Source: Bacillota bacterium (GTDB lineage: Bacteria > Bacillota > Clostridia > Oscillospirales > Ruminococcaceae). Taken from it: 40,700 nucleotides of DNA. The stretch is taken from the NCBI GenBank assembly GCA_023431215.1, contig JAEYXR010000027.1:1-40700 (forward strand). The letters are read 5' to 3'. The translations under genes and the position numbers were made by a program. Below are positions 1 through 6,757 of this stretch, piece after piece; the first letter of the stretch is position 1, and each line of letters opens with the position of its first letter. The notes under the pieces were generated by a model. It saw nothing but the letters and a program-made list of their open reading frames with translations, was not told the DNA's origin and did not search any database.

Positions 1-22
1 CGGTCCAAGGCCAAGAAGGACT

Positions 23-424
23 GTGCTTCCGAAGAACAAGCAAGATGCTTGGCTTGGAATACACGCTACCGACTATTATGAGTACGCTAAAAAGCTGTGC
101 GAACAGTATCGATTTCTTACCGGAAAATATAATCTCTGCATCGCGGAAAAACGATATATTGGGATCACAAAAAAGGACTTCTTTTCCCTCAAGGAGGATT
201 TGCTGTTTGTGAAAAACTGTATGAGAACCGTCCTCAAAGAGCACAGCGAATATTTCGAGGAGCGCTTTGTAAAAGGTCTTTCCATCCGCAAATATGCCGA
301 AGCACATAAGCTCAACCGGGGTAGTGTGGATCATCTGCAAAGAAAGTTCTTCACCGCGCTGGCTCGTGCGTTAAAGGAACGGGATGACGCGGAAGGTAAG
401 TGTCGCCTCCGGTCCAAAACATAG
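23..424 (+). CDS. sigma-70-like helix-turn-helix protein of an integrative element (start uncertain)
   Basis: A basic protein of about 133 residues. Its C-terminal third (about residues 84-120) contains a sigma-region-4-like helix-turn-helix: GLSIRKYAEAHKLNRGSVDHLQRKF. From memory, similar sigma-factor-like proteins sit in the accessory block of Clostridial conjugative elements, and the next two genes fit that setting. The reading frame is open back to the window edge, so the GTG at 23 is only the first possible start inside the window and the gene may be cut by the edge. There is no clear Shine-Dalgarno site before this GTG. A strong hairpin terminator follows 17 bp after the stop. The role is inferred: probably a regulator of element genes rather than a housekeeping sigma factor. 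Confidence 0.55.
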   Translation: MLPKNKQDAWLGIHATDYYEYAKKLCEQYRFLTGKYNLCIAEKRYIGITKKDFFSLKEDLLFVKNCMRTVLKEHSEYFEERFVKGLSIRKYAEAHKLNRGSVDHLQRKFFTALARALKERDDAEGKCRLRSKT

Positions 425-440
425 AATTGAATTAGAACAT

Positions 441-478
441 ACAAAAAGCGTTTGCTGGCAACAGCAGGCGCTTTTTGT
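441..478 (+). terminator. rho-independent terminator after the sigma-like gene
   Basis: A 17-bp stem (441-457 with 462-478, two G-U wobbles on the plus strand) closes a GCAA tetraloop. The 3' arm ends in CTTTTTGT, which supplies the U-tract. It ends transcription of the gene at 23-424 and separates it from the Xis-like gene at 559. Confidence 0.8.
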
Positions 479-558
479 ATGTCGAAATTATGTGAATGGA
501 AAATATTGTCGGATAGTAGTAGAGGGTATTTTCGTTTTAGTAAAAGGAGGTTTAAGAT

Positions 559-771
559 TTGAAAGAGTCAATTTACAAAAGCTACGATGAGCTACCGTTG
601 TTCCTCAATGCGGAGACAGTAGCAAAGGTGCTGGGTGTGTCGCCATCCACGGGGTATGAACTTATGCATGAAAAGGATTTCCCAGTTCTCAAAGTCGGGA
701 ATCGGATGGTAGTACCCAAAGAACTGTTCATCCGTTGGGTCAACGAACACACAGACGGAGGTGAAAAATGA
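559..771 (+). CDS. excisionase-family (Xis/MerR-like) DNA-binding protein
   Basis: A 70-residue protein with a winged helix-turn-helix of the excisionase family: LNAETVAKVLGVSPSTGYELM (residues about 15-36), then the wing FPVLKVGNRMVVPKELFIRWV. Proteins of this type bend DNA for excision or act as small regulators in integrative elements. It starts at TTG, supported by AAAGGAGG at 543-550 with 8-nt spacing. Its stop overlaps the start of the next gene (ATGA at 768-771), so the two are translationally coupled. No integrase lies beside it in this window; the intact integrase at 29.9 kb is probably from a different element. Confidence 0.7.
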   Translation: MKESIYKSYDELPLFLNAETVAKVLGVSPSTGYELMHEKDFPVLKVGNRMVVPKELFIRWVNEHTDGGEK

Positions 772-1205
772 GGTACACGCACTGGCTCAAGCAAGACCCA
801 CGCAATCACTACTTCACGCTGCCCAATGAAATTTTTTCATTGGGGTTGGAGTCAGGCGCAATTGCAGTATACAGTTACCTGCTGCATTGCGAAAATCGTG
901 ACTCCCATCAGTGCTGGCCGAGTTACAACACCATCGGCGAAGCTGTGCGCATGAGTAAAAATACCGTCAAAAAATATGTGGCGGAGTTGGAAAGCAAGTG
1001 CCTTATCACAACCGAGCCAACAACTGTAACAAGAAGCGATGGCTGCAAGCGTAACGGCAATCTTCTTTACACCATCCGTCCAATCCGAGAGGCGGTGGAC
1101 TGTTTCTATCAGCACCAAATGCAAAAGATGAATGAAGGCATTCAGCGGCAACGGTTGGAGAAATCACAGCAGGGGGCGCAGCCACAATCGGAATGCCTCG
1201 CGTGA
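768..1205 (+). CDS. HTH_36-type replication/partition-like DNA-binding protein
   Basis: A 145-residue protein with a GntR/HTH_36-like domain: residues 18-35 resemble the conserved N-terminus (LPNEIFSLGLESGAIAVY), followed by PSYNTIGEAVRMSKNTVKKYVAELESK (about 52-78) and a wing region. This family is common as the first gene of replication or mobilisation modules in Clostridial ICEs. It overlaps the preceding gene by 4 nt (ATGA) and has GGAGGTG upstream. Downstream, 1206-1400 carries a short open frame (from 1193) that I cannot identify; it runs up to the IS110 element, so whatever followed this gene has been interrupted or replaced. Confidence 0.6.
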   Translation: MRYTHWLKQDPRNHYFTLPNEIFSLGLESGAIAVYSYLLHCENRDSHQCWPSYNTIGEAVRMSKNTVKKYVAELESKCLITTEPTTVTRSDGCKRNGNLLYTIRPIREAVDCFYQHQMQKMNEGIQRQRLEKSQQGAQPQSECLA

Positions 1206-1401
1206 CCGCCCGTGTGGCCCGCAGACGGCGAGTTCGGAAAGAGACAGGCATCCAGCCCGCCGACAACACAAACCGCGGTGTGGACGATTTTTGGGCCGAG
1301 TTTAAAAAGCTGTATTTGAGCGAGATTCCGCATCATATTGTAGGTGAACTAAGGGGTCGAAAATGGTGCAGACCGGCTATGTTTTGTCAAGGAATAAATA
1401 T

Positions 1402-2595
1402 TTAAGAAACAGCATGCGGTATGCAAGGGAGATAGGGTTTATTGTCACGCAGTACTGCAAAGACAACAGAAGCCATCTTTTTGGTAACATGCCCGATGAT
1501 TTTCATATACCGCATACCCTCAGCGGCCTTTTTCTCATAGTAGGCCTTGAACATGGGATCCCACATAACAGCGACGGTGGACGCCATCCAAAGTGCCCGG
1601 CGCAAATAAGGAGAGCCACGCTTGGACATGTGGTTGCGTGTTCCGATAAAGCTGCCGGATTGATTAACTGTAGGGTCAATGCCGGCAAAGGCAGCCAGTT
1701 TATCAGCGGATTTGAAACGCGAAATATCGCCAATCTCAGAGAGAATCACAGCGCCGAGAACGGGGCCGATCCCAGGAATAGAGGTGATGACAGGGTTGAT
1801 TTTTTCCAACAGGCTAAGGATTTTCGTCTCCAGTTCCTCCACCTGCTGCTTCATGAAATGGATCTGCTTAATATAAGCGCCAATTAGATGCGAGTAACAG
1901 CCGCAGCTGTCTGTGATCCCAAACGAGCTTTTTGCCGCTTCCCGCAGTTCCAAGGCCTTGCCCTGTCCAAAACGGCCGCCACTGGCATTTTGCAGTATCG
2001 TGGTCAGTGCCGCTATACTTGCCCGGCTCAGTTTGTCCGGTGTAGGATACTTGGACAGAACAGCAATCGAGCTCTCCACAAATAAGCTGCTGAACATCGA
2101 TTCATATTCGGGAAAGCACTGATCTACCAGAGCAGTCAACTTGCGCTTGATATCCGAGATTGTATCCACAATGAAAAATCTGTTCCGACAGAGCTCCCGC
2201 AGCGCCTGAATATCTTCCGGGGGAACCGTCGTTTCAGAAAAACGGCCAAAGCGAATCACATCAGCGATAATCAAACAATCACGGGAATCGGTTTTGGTTT
2301 GGCGCAGATATAGCCCTCTCAGAGCGTCTGATTGGATCGGATTGATCACATGGACACAGTACCCCTCTTTCATCAGACGGGTATACAGTGCAAGCCAATA
2401 GTGTCCTGTGGATTCCATCCCAAATGAAACCATGGGACGATCCTTGGTGATCCTGCGTACGAGCTCCAGCAGCTTGTTGTAGCCAGTGCAGTTGTTGGCA
2501 AAGGAAAAGGATCTTTGTACTACAGTTCCTTCTTCATCCATAATGGTCGCTTCATGCTTTCGCTTTCCCACATCAATACCAACAATAAACTTCAT
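1402..2595 (-). CDS. IS110-family transposase (DEDD recombinase)
   Basis: A 397-residue, apparently intact transposase. The N-terminal RuvC-like DEDD domain shows D8 (GIDVGK), E61 (GMESTGHYW), D103 and D106 (KTDSRD). A coiled-coil linker (about 240-265) follows. The C-terminal Transposase_20 domain has the helix-hairpin-helix ITSIPGIGPVLGAVILSEIG (270-289) and the family motif NQSGSF, with S313 as the likely catalytic serine, then SKRGSPYLRRAL. IS110 enzymes recombine DNA through a circular intermediate using a bridge RNA encoded beside the gene. All catalytic positions are present, so the enzyme could be active. The start follows a long structured leader; no strong Shine-Dalgarno site is obvious. 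Confidence 0.92.
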   Translation of the reverse strand: MKFIVGIDVGKRKHEATIMDEEGTVVQRSFSFANNCTGYNKLLELVRRITKDRPMVSFGMESTGHYWLALYTRLMKEGYCVHVINPIQSDALRGLYLRQTKTDSRDCLIIADVIRFGRFSETTVPPEDIQALRELCRNRFFIVDTISDIKRKLTALVDQCFPEYESMFSSLFVESSIAVLSKYPTPDKLSRASIAALTTILQNASGGRFGQGKALELREAAKSSFGITDSCGCYSHLIGAYIKQIHFMKQQVEELETKILSLLEKINPVITSIPGIGPVLGAVILSEIGDISRFKSADKLAAFAGIDPTVNQSGSFIGTRNHMSKRGSPYLRRALWMASTVAVMWDPMFKAYYEKKAAEGMRYMKIIGHVTKKMASVVFAVLRDNKPYLPCIPHAVS

Positions 2596-2638
2596 ACAAT
2601 TACCTTCCCGTTTATCATTTACAGACAGTCCTCACAGT

Positions 2639-2780
2639 CTTATGGGTCATAACCTGCTTCGATATGAGCGGAAGGCAGCGCCCCCGCATTCGGCTCATAA
2701 ATGAACTCCCATAAGATAGAGGTCGCACTCTGCAGGTAGCGGACCGTGGGCCGCACGGATAAAGAAGAGAACCTCTGTCT
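2639..2780 (-). ncRNA. candidate IS110 bridge RNA (two nested stem-loops)
   Basis: Directly upstream of the transposase the minus strand can fold into two tandem stem-loops, each interrupted by an asymmetric internal loop. Stem-loop A: outer stem 2639-2646 with 2708-2715 (8 perfect pairs), internal loops 2647-2662 and 2700-2707, inner stem 2663-2669 with 2693-2699 (7 perfect pairs), apical loop 2670-2692. Stem-loop B: outer stem 2714-2723 with 2771-2780 (9 of 10 pairs on the minus strand), internal loops 2724-2743 and 2759-2770, inner stem 2744-2748 with 2754-2758. Two guide-bearing internal loops upstream of the gene is the bridge-RNA architecture of IS110-group elements. B (5' on the RNA) would be the target-binding loop and A the donor-binding loop by analogy. 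Folding was done by eye. Confidence 0.5.
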
Positions 2781-3171
2781 GTATGGACCAATTATATCAT
2801 CACCGCACAGGGCGTTGATACCAAATACTTGTTTGCCGGTATGTATAAATCAAATCAAAAATGGATGCATATGCATATTTGAGGTTGGTCGATATTATAG
2901 CAGGATAAAGCCCTGCCATCTTATGTGGATGGCAGGGCAGCTACATCGCCCCCGCAATGCGGTGCGAAAGATAAAAAAGGTGCTATCACTTATTTGTATT
3001 TAAATCAATAGATGCCATCTTTGATGTGGAAAGTGTCGATGTTGAGCCGTTTGTTGTGGTATCAAAGGGGGTATTATGGGGTTTTTGAGGAAGATTAAAG
3101 CCTCAGAAAGTAATGGCACAAAATGCAGACTTAAAGAACAAAAATATAACCCATGGGGAAATTAGGCACAT
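2781..3171. other. gene-poor stretch between IS110 and the toxin-antitoxin pair
   Basis: I see no convincing gene. It contains a 12-bp palindrome at 2865-2876 (ATGCATATGCAT), a strong hairpin at 2910-2938, the decamer CGCCCCCGCA at 2947-2956 (also at 2679-2688 inside the candidate bridge RNA), and a short plus-strand open stretch (about 2976-3085) reading IDAIFDVESVDVEPFVVVSK, which looks protein-like but has no start and no recognisable family. Probably decayed element sequence. Confidence 0.4.
2910..2938. terminator. strong hairpin, 11 bp, no U-tract
   Basis: A perfect 11-bp stem (2910-2920 with 2928-2938: GCCCTGCCATC / GATGGCAGGGC) closes a 7-nt loop TTATGTG. Neither side is followed by a clear T-run, so it may be a structural element or a decayed terminator rather than an efficient terminator. 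Confidence 0.4.
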
Positions 3172-3209
3172 AAAATGCATCTCCCGTCGTAAGATGGGAG
3201 ATGCATTTT
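3172..3209. terminator. bidirectional hairpin terminator downstream of the toxin gene
   Basis: A perfect 14-bp stem (3172-3185 with 3196-3209: AAAATGCATCTCCC / GGGAGATGCATTTT) has a 10-nt loop. Each 3' arm ends in TTTT on its own strand. It lies 12 bp beyond the toxin stop at 3222 and can terminate the minus-strand relB-toxin operon. Confidence 0.7.
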
Positions 3210-3221
3210 GCAACAATCCTA

Positions 3222-3615
3222 CTACAAGCTTATTGTAAGTTCTGGGTCATCGGATTGCTGCTCGTATTCCATCGGCTGTGATTCTGCAGGACAGTCCATT
3301 TCTGCTGAGTCAAAGAGGATGCGCATATAATCCTGTCTGACGTTGTTAATGCGGATGGATATCATCTCTGTATTTATATCAACACGATACAGGGCAATTT
3401 GATTTTCACAGATCAGCATACGAAGGTTGGTTTCAAATCCGGTTTTATCTCCGATGCTTGCTCCCATCTTCAGATAAGCTTTCAGCTTTGCACAAGTGTC
3501 TAGAATCGCTTTTGCAATACGTGCAGCAGCTTGTGGATTATGCAGAGTACTGGCAATATATCGCTTGATTTCTCTTAGATCCTCGACAGACTGGGGGGGT
3601 ATAGTTCAGCTTCAT
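3222..3615 (-). pseudogene. RelE/ParE-family toxin gene, frameshifted in a G7 tract
   Basis: The gene begins at ATG 3615-3613, overlapping the antitoxin stop (ATGA). As written it stops after 25 codons. Removing one base from the run of seven G (plus strand 3593-3599, seven C in the message) restores a 130-residue protein starting MKLNYTPQSVEDLREIKRYI and continuing through MGASIGDKTGFETNLRMLI and RINNVRQDYMRILF, a normal RelE/ParE toxin fold (mRNA interferase or gyrase poison). The restored product has an acidic C-terminal tail of about 27 residues beyond the usual end. The frame after the tract is intact to 3222, so the break is recent, switchable by slippage, or a sequencing artefact. RelE/ParE membership is inferred from family pattern and position. 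Confidence 0.75.
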
Positions 3616-3920
3616 TCCTCCACTCCAAGCAGGCGGTAGGCCTCCTCCTCAGAAACCCATCCTTCTTTTTCTGCCGAGTCCAGCCCTTTCTGCACCTCAG
3701 TCATCAGTCGGTGCATGGCTTTAGTTTTCATGTACGCTTCATTTTCGGGCGATGCCAAAAACGGTAGCCCTCCCATATTCAGCGATTGCTGGATAAAAAT
3801 ATTAACGGCATCAGTGAAGGTTAGTCCTTGGCAGGAATAGATTTCCTCTACGCGCTGCTTGACCTGTGGATTGATGCGCATTTGAAAGGTCCCAGTCTTT
3901 GGTGCGCCGGTTACATTCAT
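3612..3920 (-). CDS. relB: RelB/DinJ-family antitoxin
   Basis: A protein of about 102 residues from ATG 3920. The N-terminal ribbon-helix-helix is GTFQMRINPQVKQRVEEIYS followed by GLTFTDAVNIFIQQS, typical of RelB/DinJ antitoxins that bind the operator as dimers. The C-terminal part (QKGLDSAEKEGWVSEEEAYRLLG) is the toxin-neutralising segment. A longer frame from GTG 3947 exists, but that codon lies at about the transcription start predicted from the promoter at 3952-3979, so ATG 3920 is preferred. The stop overlaps the toxin start by ATGA, giving translational coupling. Autoregulation is expected for the family and not visible directly. Confidence 0.85.
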   Translation of the reverse strand: MNVTGAPKTGTFQMRINPQVKQRVEEIYSCQGLTFTDAVNIFIQQSLNMGGLPFLASPENEAYMKTKAMHRLMTEVQKGLDSAEKEGWVSEEEAYRLLGVEE

Positions 3921-3951
3921 AGGTTCAATTCTACCAACTCCCTTCACCCAC

Positions 3952-3979
3952 TGTATACCTCATATTGCAGAAATGTCAA
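3952..3979 (-). promoter_or_regulatory. promoter of the relB-toxin operon
   Basis: On the minus strand TTGACA (3979-3974) and TATACA (3957-3952) are separated by 16 bp, a near-consensus sigma-A promoter. The predicted start is near 3945, about 25 nt before the ATG at 3920. Confidence 0.7.
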
Positions 3980-3999
3980 TACAATGTAATTACCAAATT

Positions 4000-4241
4000 A
4001 AATAGCACCCTAAAAGCTGGACAGGCATGATAAACATGATATTGGAAATGGTATAATAAACTGGACACGTAGATAAGTACGAAAGGTGAAACAATTTATG
4101 AAAAGAGCAGTGTATGATAAGCAATTTAAAATGGCGGCAGAAAAAATGTCTCAATCAGAGAATAAGTCGGTCCTTAACACCGCAAAAGAGTTGGGCATTA
4201 GTGCGAGTAGTTTGCGCCGTTGGATCAACGAATATGTGGTG
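4000..4241 (+). mobile_element. left end of a decayed IS3-family element
   Basis: It contains the 5' non-coding part and the start of an OrfA gene (4098). The segment near 4010-4023 (CCTAAAAGCTGGACAG) is an imperfect inverted match to 12171-12182 (TGTCTAGTTTTT; 10 of 12 positions in the core), next to the OrfB remnant at 11.8-12.16 kb. The IS3 sequence stops at about 4237, exactly where the cysteine desulfidase gene ends on the other strand. Left and right remnants have the same orientation and bracket about 7.6 kb. Confidence 0.6.
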
Positions 4242-4256
4242 CTAGTTTTTTGTTAA
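4098..4256 (+). pseudogene. IS3-family transposase OrfA, 3'-truncated
   Basis: ATG 4098 opens a 52-codon frame: MKRAVYDKQFKMAAEKMSQ, then VLNTAKELGISASSLRRWINEY, the helix-turn-helix of IS3 OrfA proteins (HTH_Tnp_1). A full OrfA is roughly 90-100 residues; homology ends after NEY and the last codons run into the neighbouring gene. GAAAGGTGAA upstream is the likely ribosome site. It is non-functional because the leucine-zipper half and OrfB are missing here. Confidence 0.75.
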
Positions 4257-5519
4257 AAAAATATCTAAAATGGTTTTTTCTGTTCCAACCATTCCAGGCA
4301 CTGCAATTAGTCCAATATTTTTCATGGTTTCCTCACCTGTCATCCCATTGATACCATGAACTTTGGGGATAGATACATTATGCAAGGCTAAGTTGGATGC
4401 TCTAAACGCTGCATCAACCGCTACTATACTTTTTATGGCACAACCATGGTTTCCACCATCACATATCATACCGGTGATACCACAAGCCATATTGTTTATT
4501 ACATCCGTGAGTTGTTTTGACGAAGCACCTCCCAGGTATGCCATACCGCATGCCATACCGGTACCAGCAGCAATGGCACAGCCGCATAAAGCTGAAAGCC
4601 GCCCGGAATATTCTTTAATATAGCGTGTAATTAAAAAGCTGAGTGCAGTTGCGCGCAGCAACATCTCTTGAGAAAGCTGCCTGATTTTACAAACTGCATA
4701 AAGTGGAAGGGAAGCAATAATTCCATGTGCTCCGGAGCCAGTAATACTCATTGCGGGGTAATCTATACCCAATACCCTTGCTTCTATGGCACCGCTGCAA
4801 ATAAGCTGCGCGGTCTCTAGTTCACGGTTGGAAAAGACGGTATTTCCATTTTGCTGGTATAAATAGTGCAAAATTGGTGTTTTTGAAGAGTTTAAACCGG
4901 CTTCAAAAAGCAGCATGTTCATTTTCCATGCCTCACTGATAAAAGCAAGGTCTTTGATGGGGACTTCCTGAGCAAAGCAATAAAGATCATCAATGGAATA
5001 GCTATGGATTGGATGAGCTGCAGTAATATCATAATCTGAATTGGCAGCATCTATTTTTTCATACAGTATACTATCATTTAAAACAATTTTTATGATATTG
5101 GTGTGTTCGTCTTGAATTGCAACGGTACAGATATCATTTTCTGTTTTTACCGTTGCTTCCAGATAGATTATGGAAGTGATTTCGGTCATGCAGATTTCTA
5201 TCTTTTTTGCTTCTACCAGTAATTCGGCCTGTTTATCATCCTCAGGCGTAACATCAGCTAAAGCTTCAAGCCCTTTTTCCGGCTTTCCGGCAACAGCACC
5301 CAAAGCAGCAGCGGAAACTGCACCAAGATGATGAGAATGGGGAATACCGCAAGTAAAGGCGTTCTTATACATGCCAGAATTCATCTTGACACAAACATGT
5401 TTAATTTCACCCATAGTAAAAGATTTTGCTTTTGCTACCGAAAATGCAATTGCTCCCGGCTCGGTTACACCCAAAGCCGGCTTCATATCTTCTTTTAACA
5501 TTGTAATCAGTTGATACAT
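4242..5519 (-). CDS. cyuA: L-cysteine desulfidase (CyuA/YhaM, UPF0597 family)
   Basis: A 425-residue protein of the serine dehydratase alpha-chain-like family (UPF0597). Members such as E. coli CyuA/YhaM convert L-cysteine to pyruvate, ammonia and sulfide with an oxygen-labile [4Fe-4S] cluster. Family marks: EPGAIAFSVAKA near the N-terminus, CGIPHSHHLGAVSAAALGA (about 57-75), TGSGAHGI, CGCAIAAGTGMACGMAYLGG and MICDGGNHGCAIKS, with cysteines placed for the cluster. Length matches the family. It starts at ATG 5519 with GGAGGA 4 nt upstream. It is the last gene of a minus-strand pair with the YkvI-type transporter, 23 bp apart. Its stop lies at the breakpoint of the IS3 remnant, so the 3' flank was remodelled. 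Some family members may use other beta-substituted amino acids. Confidence 0.85.
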   Translation of the reverse strand: MYQLITMLKEDMKPALGVTEPGAIAFSVAKAKSFTMGEIKHVCVKMNSGMYKNAFTCGIPHSHHLGAVSAAALGAVAGKPEKGLEALADVTPEDDKQAELLVEAKKIEICMTEITSIIYLEATVKTENDICTVAIQDEHTNIIKIVLNDSILYEKIDAANSDYDITAAHPIHSYSIDDLYCFAQEVPIKDLAFISEAWKMNMLLFEAGLNSSKTPILHYLYQQNGNTVFSNRELETAQLICSGAIEARVLGIDYPAMSITGSGAHGIIASLPLYAVCKIRQLSQEMLLRATALSFLITRYIKEYSGRLSALCGCAIAAGTGMACGMAYLGGASSKQLTDVINNMACGITGMICDGGNHGCAIKSIVAVDAAFRASNLALHNVSIPKVHGINGMTGEETMKNIGLIAVPGMVGTEKTILDIFLTKN

Positions 5520-5542
5520 AGTATCCTCCAGTCTCTTTACTT

Positions 5543-6613
5543 TTAATATGATTGTTTATGCTTTTTTCTGTAAATAACATGCTCAATGATGCATGCAATG
5601 ATAATAAATCCTGAATAACCAAAAATAGGGTAAACTGTGCTTACTAAAGTGCCGAACCCATAAAGGCTGCATAAAAAGCATACCACAACAATTGAAATAA
5701 GAATAATCTTTTTATCATACTGAAACCAGGCAAAATCTTTTTCTGACAGAAAGTTGGTTAGTGCTACTAAACTGGCAAGACAAGAACTGAACATACCACC
5801 CAACAGCAGCAGCCCATAAATGGTGCCAAGCATGGGATTGATGTTGCATGCAAGCTCTAACATTGGAAGAGGGGCACTGGTAGCAGAAGGATGAATAAAA
5901 AGAGAGGTGAGTACAAAGAGTGCGACACTTATTAAGAGGCCGGTACCTAAAGTGACAGAGCGACTAATCTGCTTGCTTCCCAGGCTTGCATGCCCAATAG
6001 AAATGTGAATGCTTATTGTTGCCAGAATATTGTATGAAGTATAGGTAAGAGTTGAAATAAACCAATTAGGTAAAAGCTGGTTAGAACTTCCGGTTGGAAC
6101 AAAGGAAATATCCTGCATACCAAACACTGTTCCGGCAACGAATGTAATTGCTGTTGTAGCCAATACGATAATTGGGACAAGACAGGAAAAAAAAGAAACC
6201 AAGCCCTTTATTCCGCTTACACCCACCATAGTAACAATTATAGCAAACAAGGCGCCACCCCAAAAAAGTGGAATTTTAAACAGTTGATTTAATAATGCAG
6301 CGCCAGCGGCAAGCATAATGGTAGAGACGCCAACTAAGAACATGCATTGTAGGATTGCTACCGTATTTCGTAAAAATCGGTTATTGGCTCTAACCACCAC
6401 TTCATCAATGCTCTGCTTGTTTGTTGCAACCGCAAGTCTCATGACTGATATGCCGATAAAGCCAATTAGCAGATTTGTGACAATAAGACCCATGACGCCG
6501 GAAAGGCCAAAGCAACCAAAAAATTGCCATAATTCTTGTCCCGAAACAAAGCCGGCACCTAAAAAACCGCCAGCAAAGGCGAAAGCCAGTTGTTTGGCAT
6601 TTAATTTACCCAT
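5543..6613 (-). CDS. YkvI-family membrane transporter (APC superfamily)
   Basis: A 356-residue, very hydrophobic protein with about ten membrane segments. The N-terminus AFAFAGGFLGAGFVSGQELWQFF is the unwound first-helix motif of the YkvI family (COG3949), which is related to LeuT/APC amino-acid transporters. The family is uncharacterised, and direction and substrate are unknown. Because cyuA follows 23 bp downstream, cysteine, cystine or a product of cysteine breakdown is a reasonable guess. The ribosome site is weak (AAAGAG before ATG 6613). A strong terminator at 6701-6745 separates it from the hydrolase gene upstream on the same strand, so it may have its own promoter or depend on read-through. 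Confidence 0.75.
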   Translation of the reverse strand: MGKLNAKQLAFAFAGGFLGAGFVSGQELWQFFGCFGLSGVMGLIVTNLLIGFIGISVMRLAVATNKQSIDEVVVRANNRFLRNTVAILQCMFLVGVSTIMLAAGAALLNQLFKIPLFWGGALFAIIVTMVGVSGIKGLVSFFSCLVPIIVLATTAITFVAGTVFGMQDISFVPTGSSNQLLPNWFISTLTYTSYNILATISIHISIGHASLGSKQISRSVTLGTGLLISVALFVLTSLFIHPSATSAPLPMLELACNINPMLGTIYGLLLLGGMFSSCLASLVALTNFLSEKDFAWFQYDKKIILISIVVVCFLCSLYGFGTLVSTVYPIFGYSGFIIIACIIEHVIYRKKHKQSY

Positions 6614-6700
6614 ATGTTGTTCTCTTTCAAAATCATTAATCTTTTACGATGCTTAAAAGTAATAAGCTGAAAAAAGTGGAATCAGGCAAAAATAGCCTTT

Positions 6701-6745
6701 GCTCATAAAAATCCTGCACATTGCCGTGCAGGATTTTTGATGAGC
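6701..6745 (-). terminator. terminator after the secernin-like gene
   Basis: A 13-bp perfect stem (6707-6719 with 6726-6738: AAAAATCCTGCAC / GTGCAGGATTTTT) is extended by 6701-6706 with 6740-6745. It lies 12 bp after the hydrolase stop and has U-rich 3' arms on both strands. It probably limits transcription into the transporter and cyuA. Confidence 0.8.
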
Positions 6746-6757
6746 TCGCCACAATAC

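Larger units (their letters stand above)
1340..2840 (-). mobile_element. IS110-family insertion sequence (approximate ends)
   Basis: The element contains one transposase gene (1402-2595) and a structured non-coding block upstream of it (2596 to about 2790), the arrangement of IS110-group elements. Family members usually lack terminal inverted repeats and make little or no target duplication, so the ends cannot be fixed by eye; the limits given are estimates. The plus-strand hexamer TGAACT occurs in an internal loop of the candidate bridge RNA (2702-2707) and again at 1345-1350, just past the transposase stop. That makes 1340-1350 a possible downstream end, on weak evidence. The element sits in ICE debris, between the HTH_36 gene and the toxin-antitoxin pair. 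Confidence 0.65.

Noticed and set aside
1193..1405. Arg-rich frame between the HTH_36 gene and IS110 as a gene
   Set aside because: It overlaps the preceding gene, has no ribosome site or recognisable domain, and runs into the IS end; it may be a disrupted remnant but cannot be supported.
1363..1887. 174-codon plus-strand frame over the IS110 transposase
   Set aside because: It is antisense to conserved transposase motifs, with no domain and no supporting start signals.
2865..2876. 12-bp palindrome ATGCATATGCAT as an operator
   Set aside because: It is a simple AT-rich alternating sequence in debris with no promoter beside it.
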